A DNA stretch of 64,000 nucleotides from Rhodococcus triatomae. GTDB lineage: Bacteria; Actinomycetota; Actinomycetes; Mycobacteriales; Mycobacteriaceae. The stretch is from positions 3,100,001-3,164,000 of the forward strand of contig NZ_CP048814.1 in assembly GCF_014217785.1 (NCBI RefSeq), written 5' to 3'. This document shows, piece by piece, positions 46,570 to 53,827 of the stretch; the stretch's first letter is position 1; each line of letters opens with the position of its first letter. A model generated the notes under the pieces. It was not told the origin of the DNA, ran no database searches, and saw only the letters and a list, made by a program, of their open reading frames with translations. Made by a program: the position numbers and the translations under genes.

Positions 46570-47940
46570 CAGGGCTCCGTAGTTGTTGAGGCCCAGGGCC
46601 GCGACCTGCGGGTTCAGGATCTCAAGACCAGGTCGACAGCACGATGCGGGTTTACCGCGACACGTCGGCAGGCCTGGGCGATATTCGACTGCCCCGCCCG
46701 TCGATGAAGGCTGATCGCTGTATTCCGCAGCGTCGCCATCACCTGCGGTCCGTGACCGGCACGGACCGTGGAGCGGTCTTCGTCGAACGTCACGTCCCGT
46801 ACCCAATGGACCCTGTTCTCGATCGACCAATGCCCGCGGATCCACCTCGCGAGCAGCTTCGGTGGCGCCTGCTCACAGGGCAACGAGCAGATCGCGTACA
46901 CAACCTCGATGCTCCACCGGTCGGCACCGATCCGGCGGCGACGGCGAGTGATCTCGATCACCTGCTGCGCGTACGGGAATCGAAGACCACGGGTGACGGT
47001 GACGATCTTGTAGATCCGCGCCTCCTCACGACCGTGACCACGTTCGAGCGGGTCGGACCACACCACCGGCACCTGCTCCCACGGCAGCTCCCGGATCCGG
47101 GCGAGCAGCCCAGGCTGGTTCGCCTTGACAACCATCACGTACTCGGCCCGACACCGCTCACGCAGACACCGGGCAGTGGCCTTCTGCGTGTGCATGGCAT
47201 CGACGGTGACGACCGCACCGACCAGGTCGATTCCTCGCAGCAACCTTCGGACAGCGGATATCTCGTTGGACTTGTCCGCGGTGCGGCACTGCCCGAGTAC
47301 CACACCACCGGTATGGGTGACCGCCGAAACCAGGTGCGGGGCCGACTCCTCGCCGGCTCGTGCACCGCGGACAGTTTTACCGTCGACAGCCACTGCCACC
47401 CGCTCGCCGCCGCTGTCATTATCGCCGGCATCGGACAGGTAGCGGCCCAGCACCAGATCCAACCCATCCCCCTCGACCCGTCCGAGGACCTGCCGGATCG
47501 TGGCCTCGCTCGGCACACGGAACCGGATACCCAAGCGCACCAACACCTCCCGCGGAGCAGCTACGGCCCAATCCGCGATACTCGAATACGACCGAGCGCC
47601 CGCGGCAACCGCACACAGGGCAATCGCGATCAACGAGGGCAGCGAGTACCGGCGACCGCGACGATCCCGCGGATCGGGCACCACTTCGAGTGCAGTCATC
47701 AACCGCGGCACCTGCTTCTCGTCGACGACACCACCGACAAACCGGGTCAGCTGGTCAAGGCATGGGTCGATCGGGGACACTGTCCCGGCGGGCATGGGTG
47801 ACTCCTTGTGGACGATCTGGATGCGTAAGACACACCCATGATCGGCCCCTGTCCCCATGCCCGCTCCACCGCCCCCACACGCTCCAACGAACCCAAACCA
47901 CCAGGCCACAGCTCCGCTACTCAACAACTACGGAGCCCTG
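46570..47940 (-). mobile_element. Complete ISAs1-family IS nested in the IS3 element
   Basis: 1371 bases with 20-base or longer perfect terminal inverted repeats (CAGGGCTCCGTAGTTGTTGA at 46570, complement ending 47940) and a perfect 10-bp target duplication GCGCATGGCC (46560-46569 and 47941-47950). It is a different ISAs1 member from the flanking copies and has an intact transposase gene. Confidence 0.93.
46614..47795 (-). CDS. ISAs1-family transposase, intact
   Basis: A 393-residue DDE transposase: LMTALEVVPDPRDRRGRRYS, CAVAAGARSYSSIADWA, VAVDGKTVRGA, VVTVDAMHTQKATARCL, WIRGHWSIENRVHWVRDVTF and DEDRSTVRAGHGPQVMATLR. All catalytic acidic residues are visible and the length is normal, so this IS may be active. 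ATG 47795 has AAGGAG at good spacing; upstream in-frame codons are unlikely starts. Confidence 0.93.
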   Translation of the reverse strand: MPAGTVSPIDPCLDQLTRFVGGVVDEKQVPRLMTALEVVPDPRDRRGRRYSLPSLIAIALCAVAAGARSYSSIADWAVAAPREVLVRLGIRFRVPSEATIRQVLGRVEGDGLDLVLGRYLSDAGDNDSGGERVAVAVDGKTVRGARAGEESAPHLVSAVTHTGGVVLGQCRTADKSNEISAVRRLLRGIDLVGAVVTVDAMHTQKATARCLRERCRAEYVMVVKANQPGLLARIRELPWEQVPVVWSDPLERGHGREEARIYKIVTVTRGLRFPYAQQVIEITRRRRRIGADRWSIEVVYAICSLPCEQAPPKLLARWIRGHWSIENRVHWVRDVTFDEDRSTVRAGHGPQVMATLRNTAISLHRRAGQSNIAQACRRVAVNPHRAVDLVLRS

Positions 47941-47950
47941 GCGCATGGCC

Positions 47951-48295
47951 ATCCGGAACCTGCCCATCATGGTCGAAGGAACAATATTCCACAGCGACCG
48001 CGGCAGCCAGTACCTTTCCGCTGAATTCGCCTCAGTGGCACAAGAACTCGGCATCGTGCGATCGGTAGGCCGCACGGGAACTTGCTATGACAATGCCTGG
48101 GCGGAATCTTTCAATGGAACCCTGAAGAATGAGCGCGTGAACCGCACTCAATACCCGACCCGGGAACACGCTCGAAGGGATATCACCCGCTATATCGAGT
48201 TGCGGTACAACCAGATTCGTCTGCACTCCGGAATTGACTACCACACGCCGAACGAAGTAGAGTCCGCGTGGTTCCAGCAGAATCAGGCGGCTTGA
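47951..48295 (+). pseudogene. IS3-family transposase OrfB, 3' part
   Basis: The C-terminal half of OrfB: GTIFHSDRGSQYLSAEFASV with the second catalytic Asp, GTCYDNAWAESFNGTLKNE with the Glu, then RYIELRYNQIRLHSGIDYHT. Removing the nested IS and one GCGCATGGCC restores DALRMA-IRNLPIMVEG in frame, so the insertion is the only lesion. Confidence 0.9.
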
Positions 48296-48336
48296 GATAA
48301 CCAAATCTCGCTGTCCGAGAACTTTCCAGCCCCTCA

Positions 48337-48893
48337 GTCTACCGGATCGGGAAGATGGCCAAGATCGTTGTCGAACTGGGAGTGGCCTGCGTACCCTGGC
48401 CGCGCAGCGAGATTATGTTGCACGGCAAAGACGTACGTTTCCGCGGCTGCGTTGCAATCTGCCTGACTCATCGATGAGGGGCACACCGGCGGCTGGCTCA
48501 TGCACCCGCTGATCGCCACCGGGTCTGTGCGGTGCCGAGTCGACATTATTCCACCGTCCGCGTTGGTGATGTTGAAATCGACCCTCGCTCGCCATGTTCC
48601 GTTCCTGCAAGATGCGACCAGCTCACCTTCGAACTCGTGCACGTTGTTGGGAGGCTGCGTTGCGGCCTGCGTGTAGCGGTGTGCTGTTTGTTCGTTTCCT
48701 CCAGACGGGGTGAAGAACCAATTGGCGATCGCTTCGGTTCGGCGTTTCGGATTGGTGCATTGCGCATCGACTCCGCTTCCGACCCAGTACGTCGAGGAGT
48801 GTCTGACTGGCCAGGAGACGTTCAGAGTGCAGTCGTGAAAAGGCTGAGAGATATCGTTCGCCGTCCCGAATCCTATTGGCCTGAACTGGAAAT
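48337..48893 (-). pseudogene. RNase gene, middle part, truncated at its 5' end
   Basis: About 185 residues in one frame upstream of the RNase domain, cut at 48893 by the right ISAs1 copy and at 48337 by the IS3 element. It shows SSTYWVGSGVDAQCTNPKRR, EGELVASCRNGTWRARVDFN, ISGCMSQPPVCPSSMSQADC and SQFDNDLGHLPDPVD, the last being the start of the microbial RNase domain. Five or more Cys and a beta-rich pattern suggest an exported protein (inference). Confidence 0.68.
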
Positions 48894-49829
48894 GCGGCCT
48901 ACTCGACATCCTGACTGCGGTCCCCGATCCACGCAAGCGGCGCGGCGTGCGCCACACGATCTCGACAGTGCTGGCGATCGCGCTGGCCGCAACAATCGCC
49001 GGCGCCCGCTCGTTCACCGCGATCGGTGAGTGGATCGCCGACGTGCCCACCACCGAGTACGCCCGGCTCGGCATCGACGGCACCGTCCCTTCCGAATCGA
49101 CGATCCGCCGCTGCCTGCAACGACTCGAACCGGATCAGCTCGATGCCCTGATCGGTTCCTGGATGTGGCTGCACACCAACACTACCGACGGCCGAGGGTA
49201 ATCGCATTCGACGGCAAGACGCTACGCGGCGCCAAGGATGCGGCCGGAAACCTGGCCCACCTACTCGCCGGATTGTGTCACCGCACCGGGACCGTCCTCG
49301 CCCAGTGCGCGGTCGGAGCGAAGACGAACGAGATTCCTCTGTTGCCGAAACTGTTGAACCTGTTGGACATCGCCGGAACTGTGATCACGGCGGACGCGAT
49401 GCATTGCCAACGCGAGACCGCCGAGCACATTGTCGGCCGAGGTGGCCACTACATCCTCACTGTCCAAGGTAACCAGCCGAGCTTGCGACGACAGCTCAAA
49501 TCATTGCCATGGAAACAGATTCCGGTAATCAGCCGCACCACCGAGAACGGGCACGGCCGCCGCGAGGTCCGCTCACTCAAAGCCACCGAGATCTCCGACG
49601 GAGTGCTGTTCCCGCACGCCGTCCAGGTGCTGCAACTGACCCGCACCACCCGCCGAGGGCGGGACTGCAAGCGACGCACCGAAGTCGTCTACGCGGTCAC
49701 CTCACTGTCTGTGCTGGACGCACATCCCGGCCAGGTCGCAACCTGGCTGCGCGGACATTGGGCGATCGAGAACCGCCGCGATCAGACACCATGGTCGCGA
49801 TCCTCAACGCCCCATCGATCTACTCATGA
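48894..49829 (+). pseudogene. ISAs1-family transposase remnant, right copy
   Basis: Carries the same lesions as the left copy: stop after HTNTTDGRG near 49200, continuation in another frame (VIAFDGKTLRGAKD), loss of the VRDVTFDEDRS segment after WAIENR, and TMVAILNAPSIYS at the end. It also lacks its N-terminal 25 or so codons. Not functional. Confidence 0.85.
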
Positions 49830-49860
49830 CCAGCTGAAATGCGACTTTGCCGGGCCCCTG
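48894..49860 (+). mobile_element. ISAs1-type insertion sequence, right copy, truncated
   Basis: 967 bases that match the left copy (inverted) without a visible difference, from GCGGCCTACTCGACATCC to the outer end GGGCCCCTG at 49860. The inner end and first part of the transposase are missing. The junction at 48893 cuts the RNase gene. Confidence 0.87.
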
Positions 49861-50113
49861 GGGATGAGCCCCGTAATCTGGCTCATCATGTCCCTGTTTC
49901 TCCGTGCTCCCCGCGCATGCGGGGATGAGCCCGAGGTGGAGCTACGCGTCCGTTCCGAAGGCTTGTGCTCCCCGCGGACGCGGGGATGAGCCCGGCTTGT
50001 AATGCGTGCACTGCGTGCACTGCGTGCACTGCGTGCACGCGGGGATGAGCCCAGCGCCGGTGGGCTTGCGGGTCTTGATCGCGGGTGCTCCCCGTGGACG
50101 CGGGGTGAGTTGA
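49861..50113 (+). CRISPR. Type I-E CRISPR array, part distal to the insertion
   Basis: Starts with the 11-base remainder of repeat 1, then repeats at 49904, 49965, 50024 and 50085 with spacers of 32, 32, 30 and 32 bases. Repeats 2 and 3 begin GTGCTCCCCGCG and end GGGGATGAGCCC. Repeat 4 has lost the left stem (GTGCACTGCGTGCAC replaces it) and repeat 5 is degenerate at its 3' end (GGGGTGAGTTGA), marking the end of the array. With 42901 the original array had five repeats and four spacers. No cas genes are in the window. Confidence 0.93.
50003..50038. repeat. 9-bp tandem repeat across spacer 3 and repeat 4
   Basis: TGCGTGCAC is repeated four times exactly, starting in spacer 3 and running into repeat 4, whose left stem it replaces. 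Slippage is the likely cause. Confidence 0.92.
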
Positions 50114-50604
50114 CCTCGGACAGCCTGCCGACGTGTCCCACCAGGACGCGGAGGTCAGGCATACGGGCGTACGTCTGGACATACTCCATTTTAGTTGAAC
50201 GTCCGACTTTTTCTTTCGTTTCCTATGTCTTCTGGACGTCTGTTCGGTAGAACTGCTAATTAGCAGCACTCGCGATTCCGCGAGCGCCGACGACGAGCCG
50301 ATCCGGAGGGCGACAGCCGACAGGGCGAAACCGCGACACCGAACGTCGGCCACGGATGGGCCGCAACTGAATCGACACCGACGCGCGGTGAGTGCGGCGG
50401 TAGAGCCTTGCCTCCACGATCCGCGGTGCGGGTGGAGCGCCTCGTCGTGTTCGAACAACCAATCAGCCCCGAACTGCATCAAAAGTGTTGCAGCGGAACT
50501 TGTTCGGATTCCCTTCCAAAGTTGAACCATCAATGATTCAATGTGACCGGCAACACGGCACAATCTGATTGTGTTGCACGACACGACAATTACGAGGAGA
50601 ACCG
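50114..50604. other. Long intergenic region between CRISPR and the mini-protein genes
   Basis: 490 bases without a convincing gene; open frames here lack start signals and family resemblance. It holds an AT-rich block (TTTTAGTTGAACGTCCGAC, near 50190), a perfect palindrome CTGCTAATTAGCAG at 50253-50266, and CACAATCTGATTGTG at 50559-50573 just upstream of the first mini-gene, which may be an operator. Probably the control region of the mini-protein genes. Confidence 0.5.
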
Positions 50605-50682
50605 ATGGGAAGCACGACCCTGACGGAGATCATCACCTTCTTCTTCGACATCCTGCTGCAGAGCGCTCAGTTCTTCAGCTGA
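50605..50682 (+). CDS. Mini-protein 1 (25 aa, hydrophobic, MGS start)
   Basis: A 25-residue peptide: MGSTTLTEIITFFFDILLQS then AQFFS. GAGGAG lies five bases before the ATG, an excellent ribosome-binding site. The sequence forms one amphipathic or membrane helix with a Phe-rich face and two acidic residues. It shares the MGS start, a central acidic residue in a hydrophobic helix and a Ser near the end with the two genes that follow. It resembles in size class and location the PorA/PorH peptides beside groEL2 in Corynebacterium; that relation is inference. Confidence 0.68.
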   Translation: MGSTTLTEIITFFFDILLQSAQFFS

Positions 50683-50766
50683 CCACACCTCGCCCCGGTC
50701 GTGGGGTGACAGATCGATGCCGGACGTCGAACGGCGTTCTTGCACTGGACAATCGGAGGAAAAATC

Positions 50767-50859
50767 ATGGGTAGCATCGGAAACGGGTGGGAAGCGATCA
50801 GCGGATTCGTCGAGTTGATTCTGCTGATCATGCCGCAGATCGTCACCGGCTCGCTCTGA
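50767..50859 (+). CDS. Mini-protein 2 (30 aa, hydrophobic, MGS start)
   Basis: A 30-residue peptide: MGSIGNGWEAISGFVELILL then IMPQIVTGSL. GGAGGA lies six bases upstream of the ATG. FVELILLIMPQIV is a hydrophobic helix holding one Glu, matching GLVELYQLLAPLL in mini-protein 3. Likely a membrane or mycomembrane peptide made from the same transcript as mini-protein 1; a hairpin follows at 50878. Confidence 0.7.
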   Translation: MGSIGNGWEAISGFVELILLIMPQIVTGSL

Positions 50860-50877
50860 GTCGTCGGCCTGTCTGGG

Positions 50878-50910
50878 CGCCGCCGTCGCGGTGTGTGCGC
50901 GGCGGCGGCG
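50878..50910 (+). terminator. Hairpin after mini-protein 2
   Basis: CGCCGCCGTCGCG pairs with CGCGGCGGCGGCG (one mismatch) around GTGTGTG, 18 bases past the stop codon. It probably ends the mini-protein 1-2 transcript. Confidence 0.7.
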
Positions 50911-51099
50911 TCGACGGCTTCACCAGGGGCTTCTCGATCCGTTACAGCTTCGCGTAGTGTCCTTAGTCACATGTCCAACTCTCTGACCTGCGGGTTCATC
51001 CGCTGGACATCTGGGACTCCACCGCGCGACCTGCTGCGCTGCTAGCTTTCCGTACTGTGACCGCGAGTCACACGAACGCACGAAAGTTGGGAGATTGCA

Positions 51100-51177
51100 A
51101 TGGGTTCCATCGGTACCATCATCGGCCTGGTCGAGCTGTACCAGTTGCTGGCGCCGCTGCTCAGCTCCGCGAGCTGA
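51100..51177 (+). CDS. Mini-protein 3 (25 aa, hydrophobic, MGS start)
   Basis: A 25-residue peptide: MGSIGTIIGLVELYQLLAPL then LSSAS. GGGAG lies six bases before the ATG. MGSIG and the VEL core are shared with mini-protein 2, so the two are paralogues. TAGCTT near 51043 could be the -10 of its own promoter. Three such genes in 570 bases, each with its own ribosome-binding site, make chance unlikely. Confidence 0.7.
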   Translation: MGSIGTIIGLVELYQLLAPLLSSAS

Positions 51178-51195
51178 GCGAAGCGCGACGTACTC

Positions 51196-51229
51196 GGCGG
51201 GTCGGGCAGGGATGAGCTCCGGCCCGCCG
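51196..51229. terminator. Possible terminator after mini-protein 3
   Basis: CGGCGGG and CCCGCCG are inverted around a 20-base loop and followed by TTCTCGTCT. Weak stem, moderate confidence; it also lies 3' of the minus-strand PspC gene. Confidence 0.45.
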
Positions 51230-51277
51230 TTCTCGTCTGCGCGCCTCGTGACGCAGTAGCGCTGCGCCAGGGAGTGG

Positions 51278-51478
51278 TCAGCCCTGCGGCATGATCATCC
51301 AGGCGGCGAGGTAGACGAGAATCGCGGTACCGCCGGTGACGAAGGCCGCGATCACGGTGAGCAGTCGGACGAGGTTGGCGTCGGCTCCGAAGTACTCGGC
51401 GATTCCTCCGCAGACCCCGCCGAGCATCTTGCTGTCGGAGGAACGGACGAAGGGGCGGGAGTTGCTGTCGTATGTCAT
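51278..51478 (-). CDS. PspC-domain membrane protein
   Basis: A 66-residue protein. SSDSKMLGGVCGGIAEYFGADANLVRLLTVIAAF followed by VTGGTAILVYLAAWMIMPQG is a textbook PspC domain with one or two membrane segments. PspC domains sense envelope stress in the phage-shock response. ATG 51478 (MTYDSNSRPFVR) is chosen; a longer in-frame start at 51535 is unlikely. It stands alone between the mini-proteins and the mycolyltransferase. Confidence 0.88.
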   Translation of the reverse strand: MTYDSNSRPFVRSSDSKMLGGVCGGIAEYFGADANLVRLLTVIAAFVTGGTAILVYLAAWMIMPQG

Positions 51479-51673
51479 GCATCGAGTGTGCTGTGCGAGC
51501 GGGTCCGCGGGCATCGGGGAACGCCCCGATAACAACCCTGGGATTTCGCGCGATAGAGGGAATCGGATCGAGTTGTACGGCCGTCCGAGCGGCCTGTGTC
51601 ACAATGTGGCTCGGTTCGGTGCCCTGCGGAAGGCCGCGGGGCCGGACACGCTGGACTACAGAGAAGGTGAGAA

Positions 51674-52705
51674 ATGCGCAACCGCATGGTCGTGAGAAAG
51701 TTCGGAATCCGATCGGCGGTTGCACTTGCCGCGATCACCGCGGCCCCCTTCCTCGGCACTCAGGCGATCGCCTCGGCCGATCCGGCGTCCTCCGATCAGG
51801 CGTCGCACGTCGTGCGGACCCAGAAGATCGACGACCGCCAGCAGCGGATGTACGTCTACTCCGCGGCGATGGACCGCGAGATCGAGCTGCGGGTGCTGAC
51901 TCCCGCGGACGACAGCGCTCCCCGGCCCACTCTCTACCTGCTCAACGGCGCGGGCGGCGGTGAGGACACTGCGACCTGGTACCGACAGACCGACGCGGTG
52001 GACTTCTTCGCCGACAAGAACGTCAACGTCGTCACCCCGATGATGGGGGCGTTCAGCTACTACACCGACTGGAAGGACGACGACCCGGTTCTGGGCCGCA
52101 ACCAGTGGACCACGTTCCTCACCCAGGAGCTGCCCCCGGTCATCGACTCGGCGCTCGGCACCAACGGGGTCAACTCGATCGCCGGCATCTCGATGGCCGG
52201 CGGCTCGGTCCTCAGTCTCGCGCAGGCCGCGCCGGGCCTCTACGAGAGCGTCGGCGCGTACAGCGGATGTGCGGAAACCAGCACCAACCCGGGCCGGGCG
52301 TACGTGAGCATGGTCGTCGAATCCCGCGGGCGCGGGAAGGTGGAGAACATGTGGGGGCCGGAAGGCGACCCGCTGTGGCTCGAGAACGACCCGATCGTCA
52401 ACGCGGAGAAGCTGCGCGGCACGACGCTGTACGTGAGCACGGGATCGGGGCTCCCCGGACACCACGACCGGCTCGACGGCCAGGGCATCAACGGTGACGT
52501 GGAGACCTTCGCGAACCAGATCATCCTCGGTTCGGTCATCGAGGCGGCCACCAACCAGTGCACCCACAAGCTGGCGAACCGGCTGAACGAACTCGGCATT
52601 CCGGCCACGTTCGATTTCCAGTCCACCGGTACCCACGCGTGGCCGTACTGGCAGGACCAGCTGCACAAGTCCTGGCCCGTCATCGCCGGACCGCTCGGGG
52701 CCTGA
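51674..52705 (+). CDS. Mycolyltransferase, antigen 85 family
   Basis: A 343-residue secreted alpha/beta hydrolase that transfers mycolic acids to trehalose, arabinogalactan or proteins. The signal peptide ends at about ASADPASS (residue 38). Ag85 landmarks: RMYVYSAAMDREIELRVLTP, PTLYLLNGAGGGEDTATW, NVNVVTPMMG, TDWKDDDPVLG, the nucleophile GISMAGGSVLSLA, and FQSTGTHAWPYWQDQL with the catalytic His. The first Met codons at 51674 and 51686 are alternatives. It lies about 500 bases from mini-protein 3. Confidence 0.93.
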   Translation: MRNRMVVRKFGIRSAVALAAITAAPFLGTQAIASADPASSDQASHVVRTQKIDDRQQRMYVYSAAMDREIELRVLTPADDSAPRPTLYLLNGAGGGEDTATWYRQTDAVDFFADKNVNVVTPMMGAFSYYTDWKDDDPVLGRNQWTTFLTQELPPVIDSALGTNGVNSIAGISMAGGSVLSLAQAAPGLYESVGAYSGCAETSTNPGRAYVSMVVESRGRGKVENMWGPEGDPLWLENDPIVNAEKLRGTTLYVSTGSGLPGHHDRLDGQGINGDVETFANQIILGSVIEAATNQCTHKLANRLNELGIPATFDFQSTGTHAWPYWQDQLHKSWPVIAGPLGA

Positions 52706-52764
52706 CGCGAGACTCCTCCCGTGCGTCGAGCCGGACGCCGATTCCCGGACATAGGCTGACGTCC

Positions 52765-53598
52765 GTGGAGACAGTCCCGATCCAGATGCCCGACGGCACG
52801 ACCACTCCGGTCCGCCTGTTCCCGGGGGCCGACGCGGCGCCCGTCGTGGTGATGTTCCCGGGCCTGGGGATTCCGGCCGGCTACTACGAACCGTTCGCCG
52901 ACGAACTCGTCCGGCGGGGGTACAACGCCGCCGTCGGCGAGCTGCGCGGACAGGGCGACAGCCGGCCACGACCGAGTTCCGCCAGCAGGTACGGCTACCA
53001 GGAATTGGTCTGCGTCGACTTCCCGGCCATGTTCGAAGTGGTCCGGGAACGTTTCCCCGCCAGCACGCCCTATCTGCTCGGGCACAGCATGGGCGGGCAG
53101 CTCGGAGTCATGTATGCGGCGCGGATCCGGGGCAGGCTCGGCGGGCTGATGTTGGTGGCGTCGGGCTCGCCCTACTACCGGGGATTTCCCGGGGTGCGCT
53201 CTCCCGGCCTGCTCATGGGTTCGGCCGCGATGTCGATGACGGCGTCGGTCGCGGGTTTCTGGCCCGGCGACCGCCTCGACGTCGGCGGGTTCGGACGGCA
53301 GTCGCGGGTGCTGATCTCGGACTGGTCCCGCTTCGCCCGCACCGGACGGATCCAACCGACCGGAGCGGACATCGACTACGAGGAGCGGATCGCCCGGCTG
53401 AAGCTGCCGGTGCTTTCGATCACCGTCGAGGGCGACGACATGGCACCCCCGGCGTCGGTGCGGAACCTGGTGGCGAAGCTGCCGAACGCCCGTCTCACGA
53501 CGTGGCACCAGCCCGCACGTCTCGGTCACAACGGGTGGATCCGGGACCCCGGGTCCACGGTGGATCGGATCGCCACCTGGCTCGCCGACCGCGAATGA
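52765..53598 (+). CDS. Alpha/beta hydrolase
   Basis: A 277-residue alpha/beta hydrolase. PVVVMFPGLGIPAGYYEPFA, the nucleophile elbow YLLGHSMGGQLG near residue 113, PVLSITVEGDDMAPP (Asp) and ARLGHNGW (His) complete the triad. TAGGCT seven bases before GTG 52765 suggests leaderless transcription. Substrate unknown. Confidence 0.87.
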   Translation: METVPIQMPDGTTTPVRLFPGADAAPVVVMFPGLGIPAGYYEPFADELVRRGYNAAVGELRGQGDSRPRPSSASRYGYQELVCVDFPAMFEVVRERFPASTPYLLGHSMGGQLGVMYAARIRGRLGGLMLVASGSPYYRGFPGVRSPGLLMGSAAMSMTASVAGFWPGDRLDVGGFGRQSRVLISDWSRFARTGRIQPTGADIDYEERIARLKLPVLSITVEGDDMAPPASVRNLVAKLPNARLTTWHQPARLGHNGWIRDPGSTVDRIATWLADRE

Positions 53599-53699
53599 CC
53601 CGCACGGTCCGTCGCCCCTCCGCCGTCCCCTCCGACGCCTACCCGTAGGTCTGCCGCCCACCCGCCCCTGCTTACACCCACCCGCCCCTGCCCATCCGA

Positions 53700-53751
53700 G
53701 GGTGACGGTGCCCTTCGCCTTCTCAGATCGGTCGAATGGTCCCTTCACCCA
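53700..53751. terminator. Dispersed hairpin repeat, probable bidirectional terminator (copy 2)
   Basis: Same element as 2098-2150: GGGTGACGGTGCCCTTCGCC, TTCTCAGATCGGTCGAATGG, TCCCTTCACCCA, again between convergent genes. Four or five base differences from copy 1. GGCGGGCGGACAGG repeats follow at 53756-53790. Confidence 0.7.
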
Positions 53752-53827
53752 GGGGAGGGCGGGCGGACAGGGGGCGGGCGGACAGGGGGCAGGGCAGGGG
53801 GGCGTAGAGGCGTAGGCGGCAGGGTGG

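Larger units (their letters stand above)
45674..48336 (+). mobile_element. IS3-family insertion sequence carrying a nested IS
   Basis: Ends TGAGGTGCCGGAACTTTCTCGGACAGCG (45674, given in two halves: TGAGGTGCCGGAAC, TTTCTCGGACAGCG) and, inverted, TGAGGGGCTGGAAAGTTCTC at 48336. A 3-bp target duplication GTC flanks it (45671-45673, 48337-48339). Without the nested element it is about 1.28 kb, normal for IS3. It encodes orfA and an interrupted orfB. Confidence 0.88.
42929..49860. mobile_element. 6.9-kb composite transposon-like element inserted in a CRISPR repeat
   Basis: Outer ends are identical and inverted: CAGGGGCCCGGCAAAGTCGC at 42929 and its complement ending at 49860. Both are the 3' ends of ISAs1-type copies and both abut the 10-bp duplication GGGATGAGCC. 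Cargo: a decayed CRISPR array, a DUF2716 gene, a broken RNase gene, and nested IS3-type and ISAs1-type elements. Parts of the cargo are visibly lower in GC than the flanks, which suggests transfer from elsewhere. Confidence 0.85.

Noticed and set aside
48334-49083. A single fusion protein joining the antisense of the IS transposase to the RNase gene.
   Set aside because: The N-terminal part is antisense to the IS; the frame crosses the IS junction by chance.
42841-50113. cas genes near the CRISPR array.
   Set aside because: None of the proteins in the island or its flanks resembles Cas1, Cas2, Cas3 or Cascade subunits.
49886-50584. A minus-strand frame through the right CRISPR part and the intergenic region.
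   Set aside because: Its tail is the CRISPR repeats read as protein and the remainder has no recognisable features.
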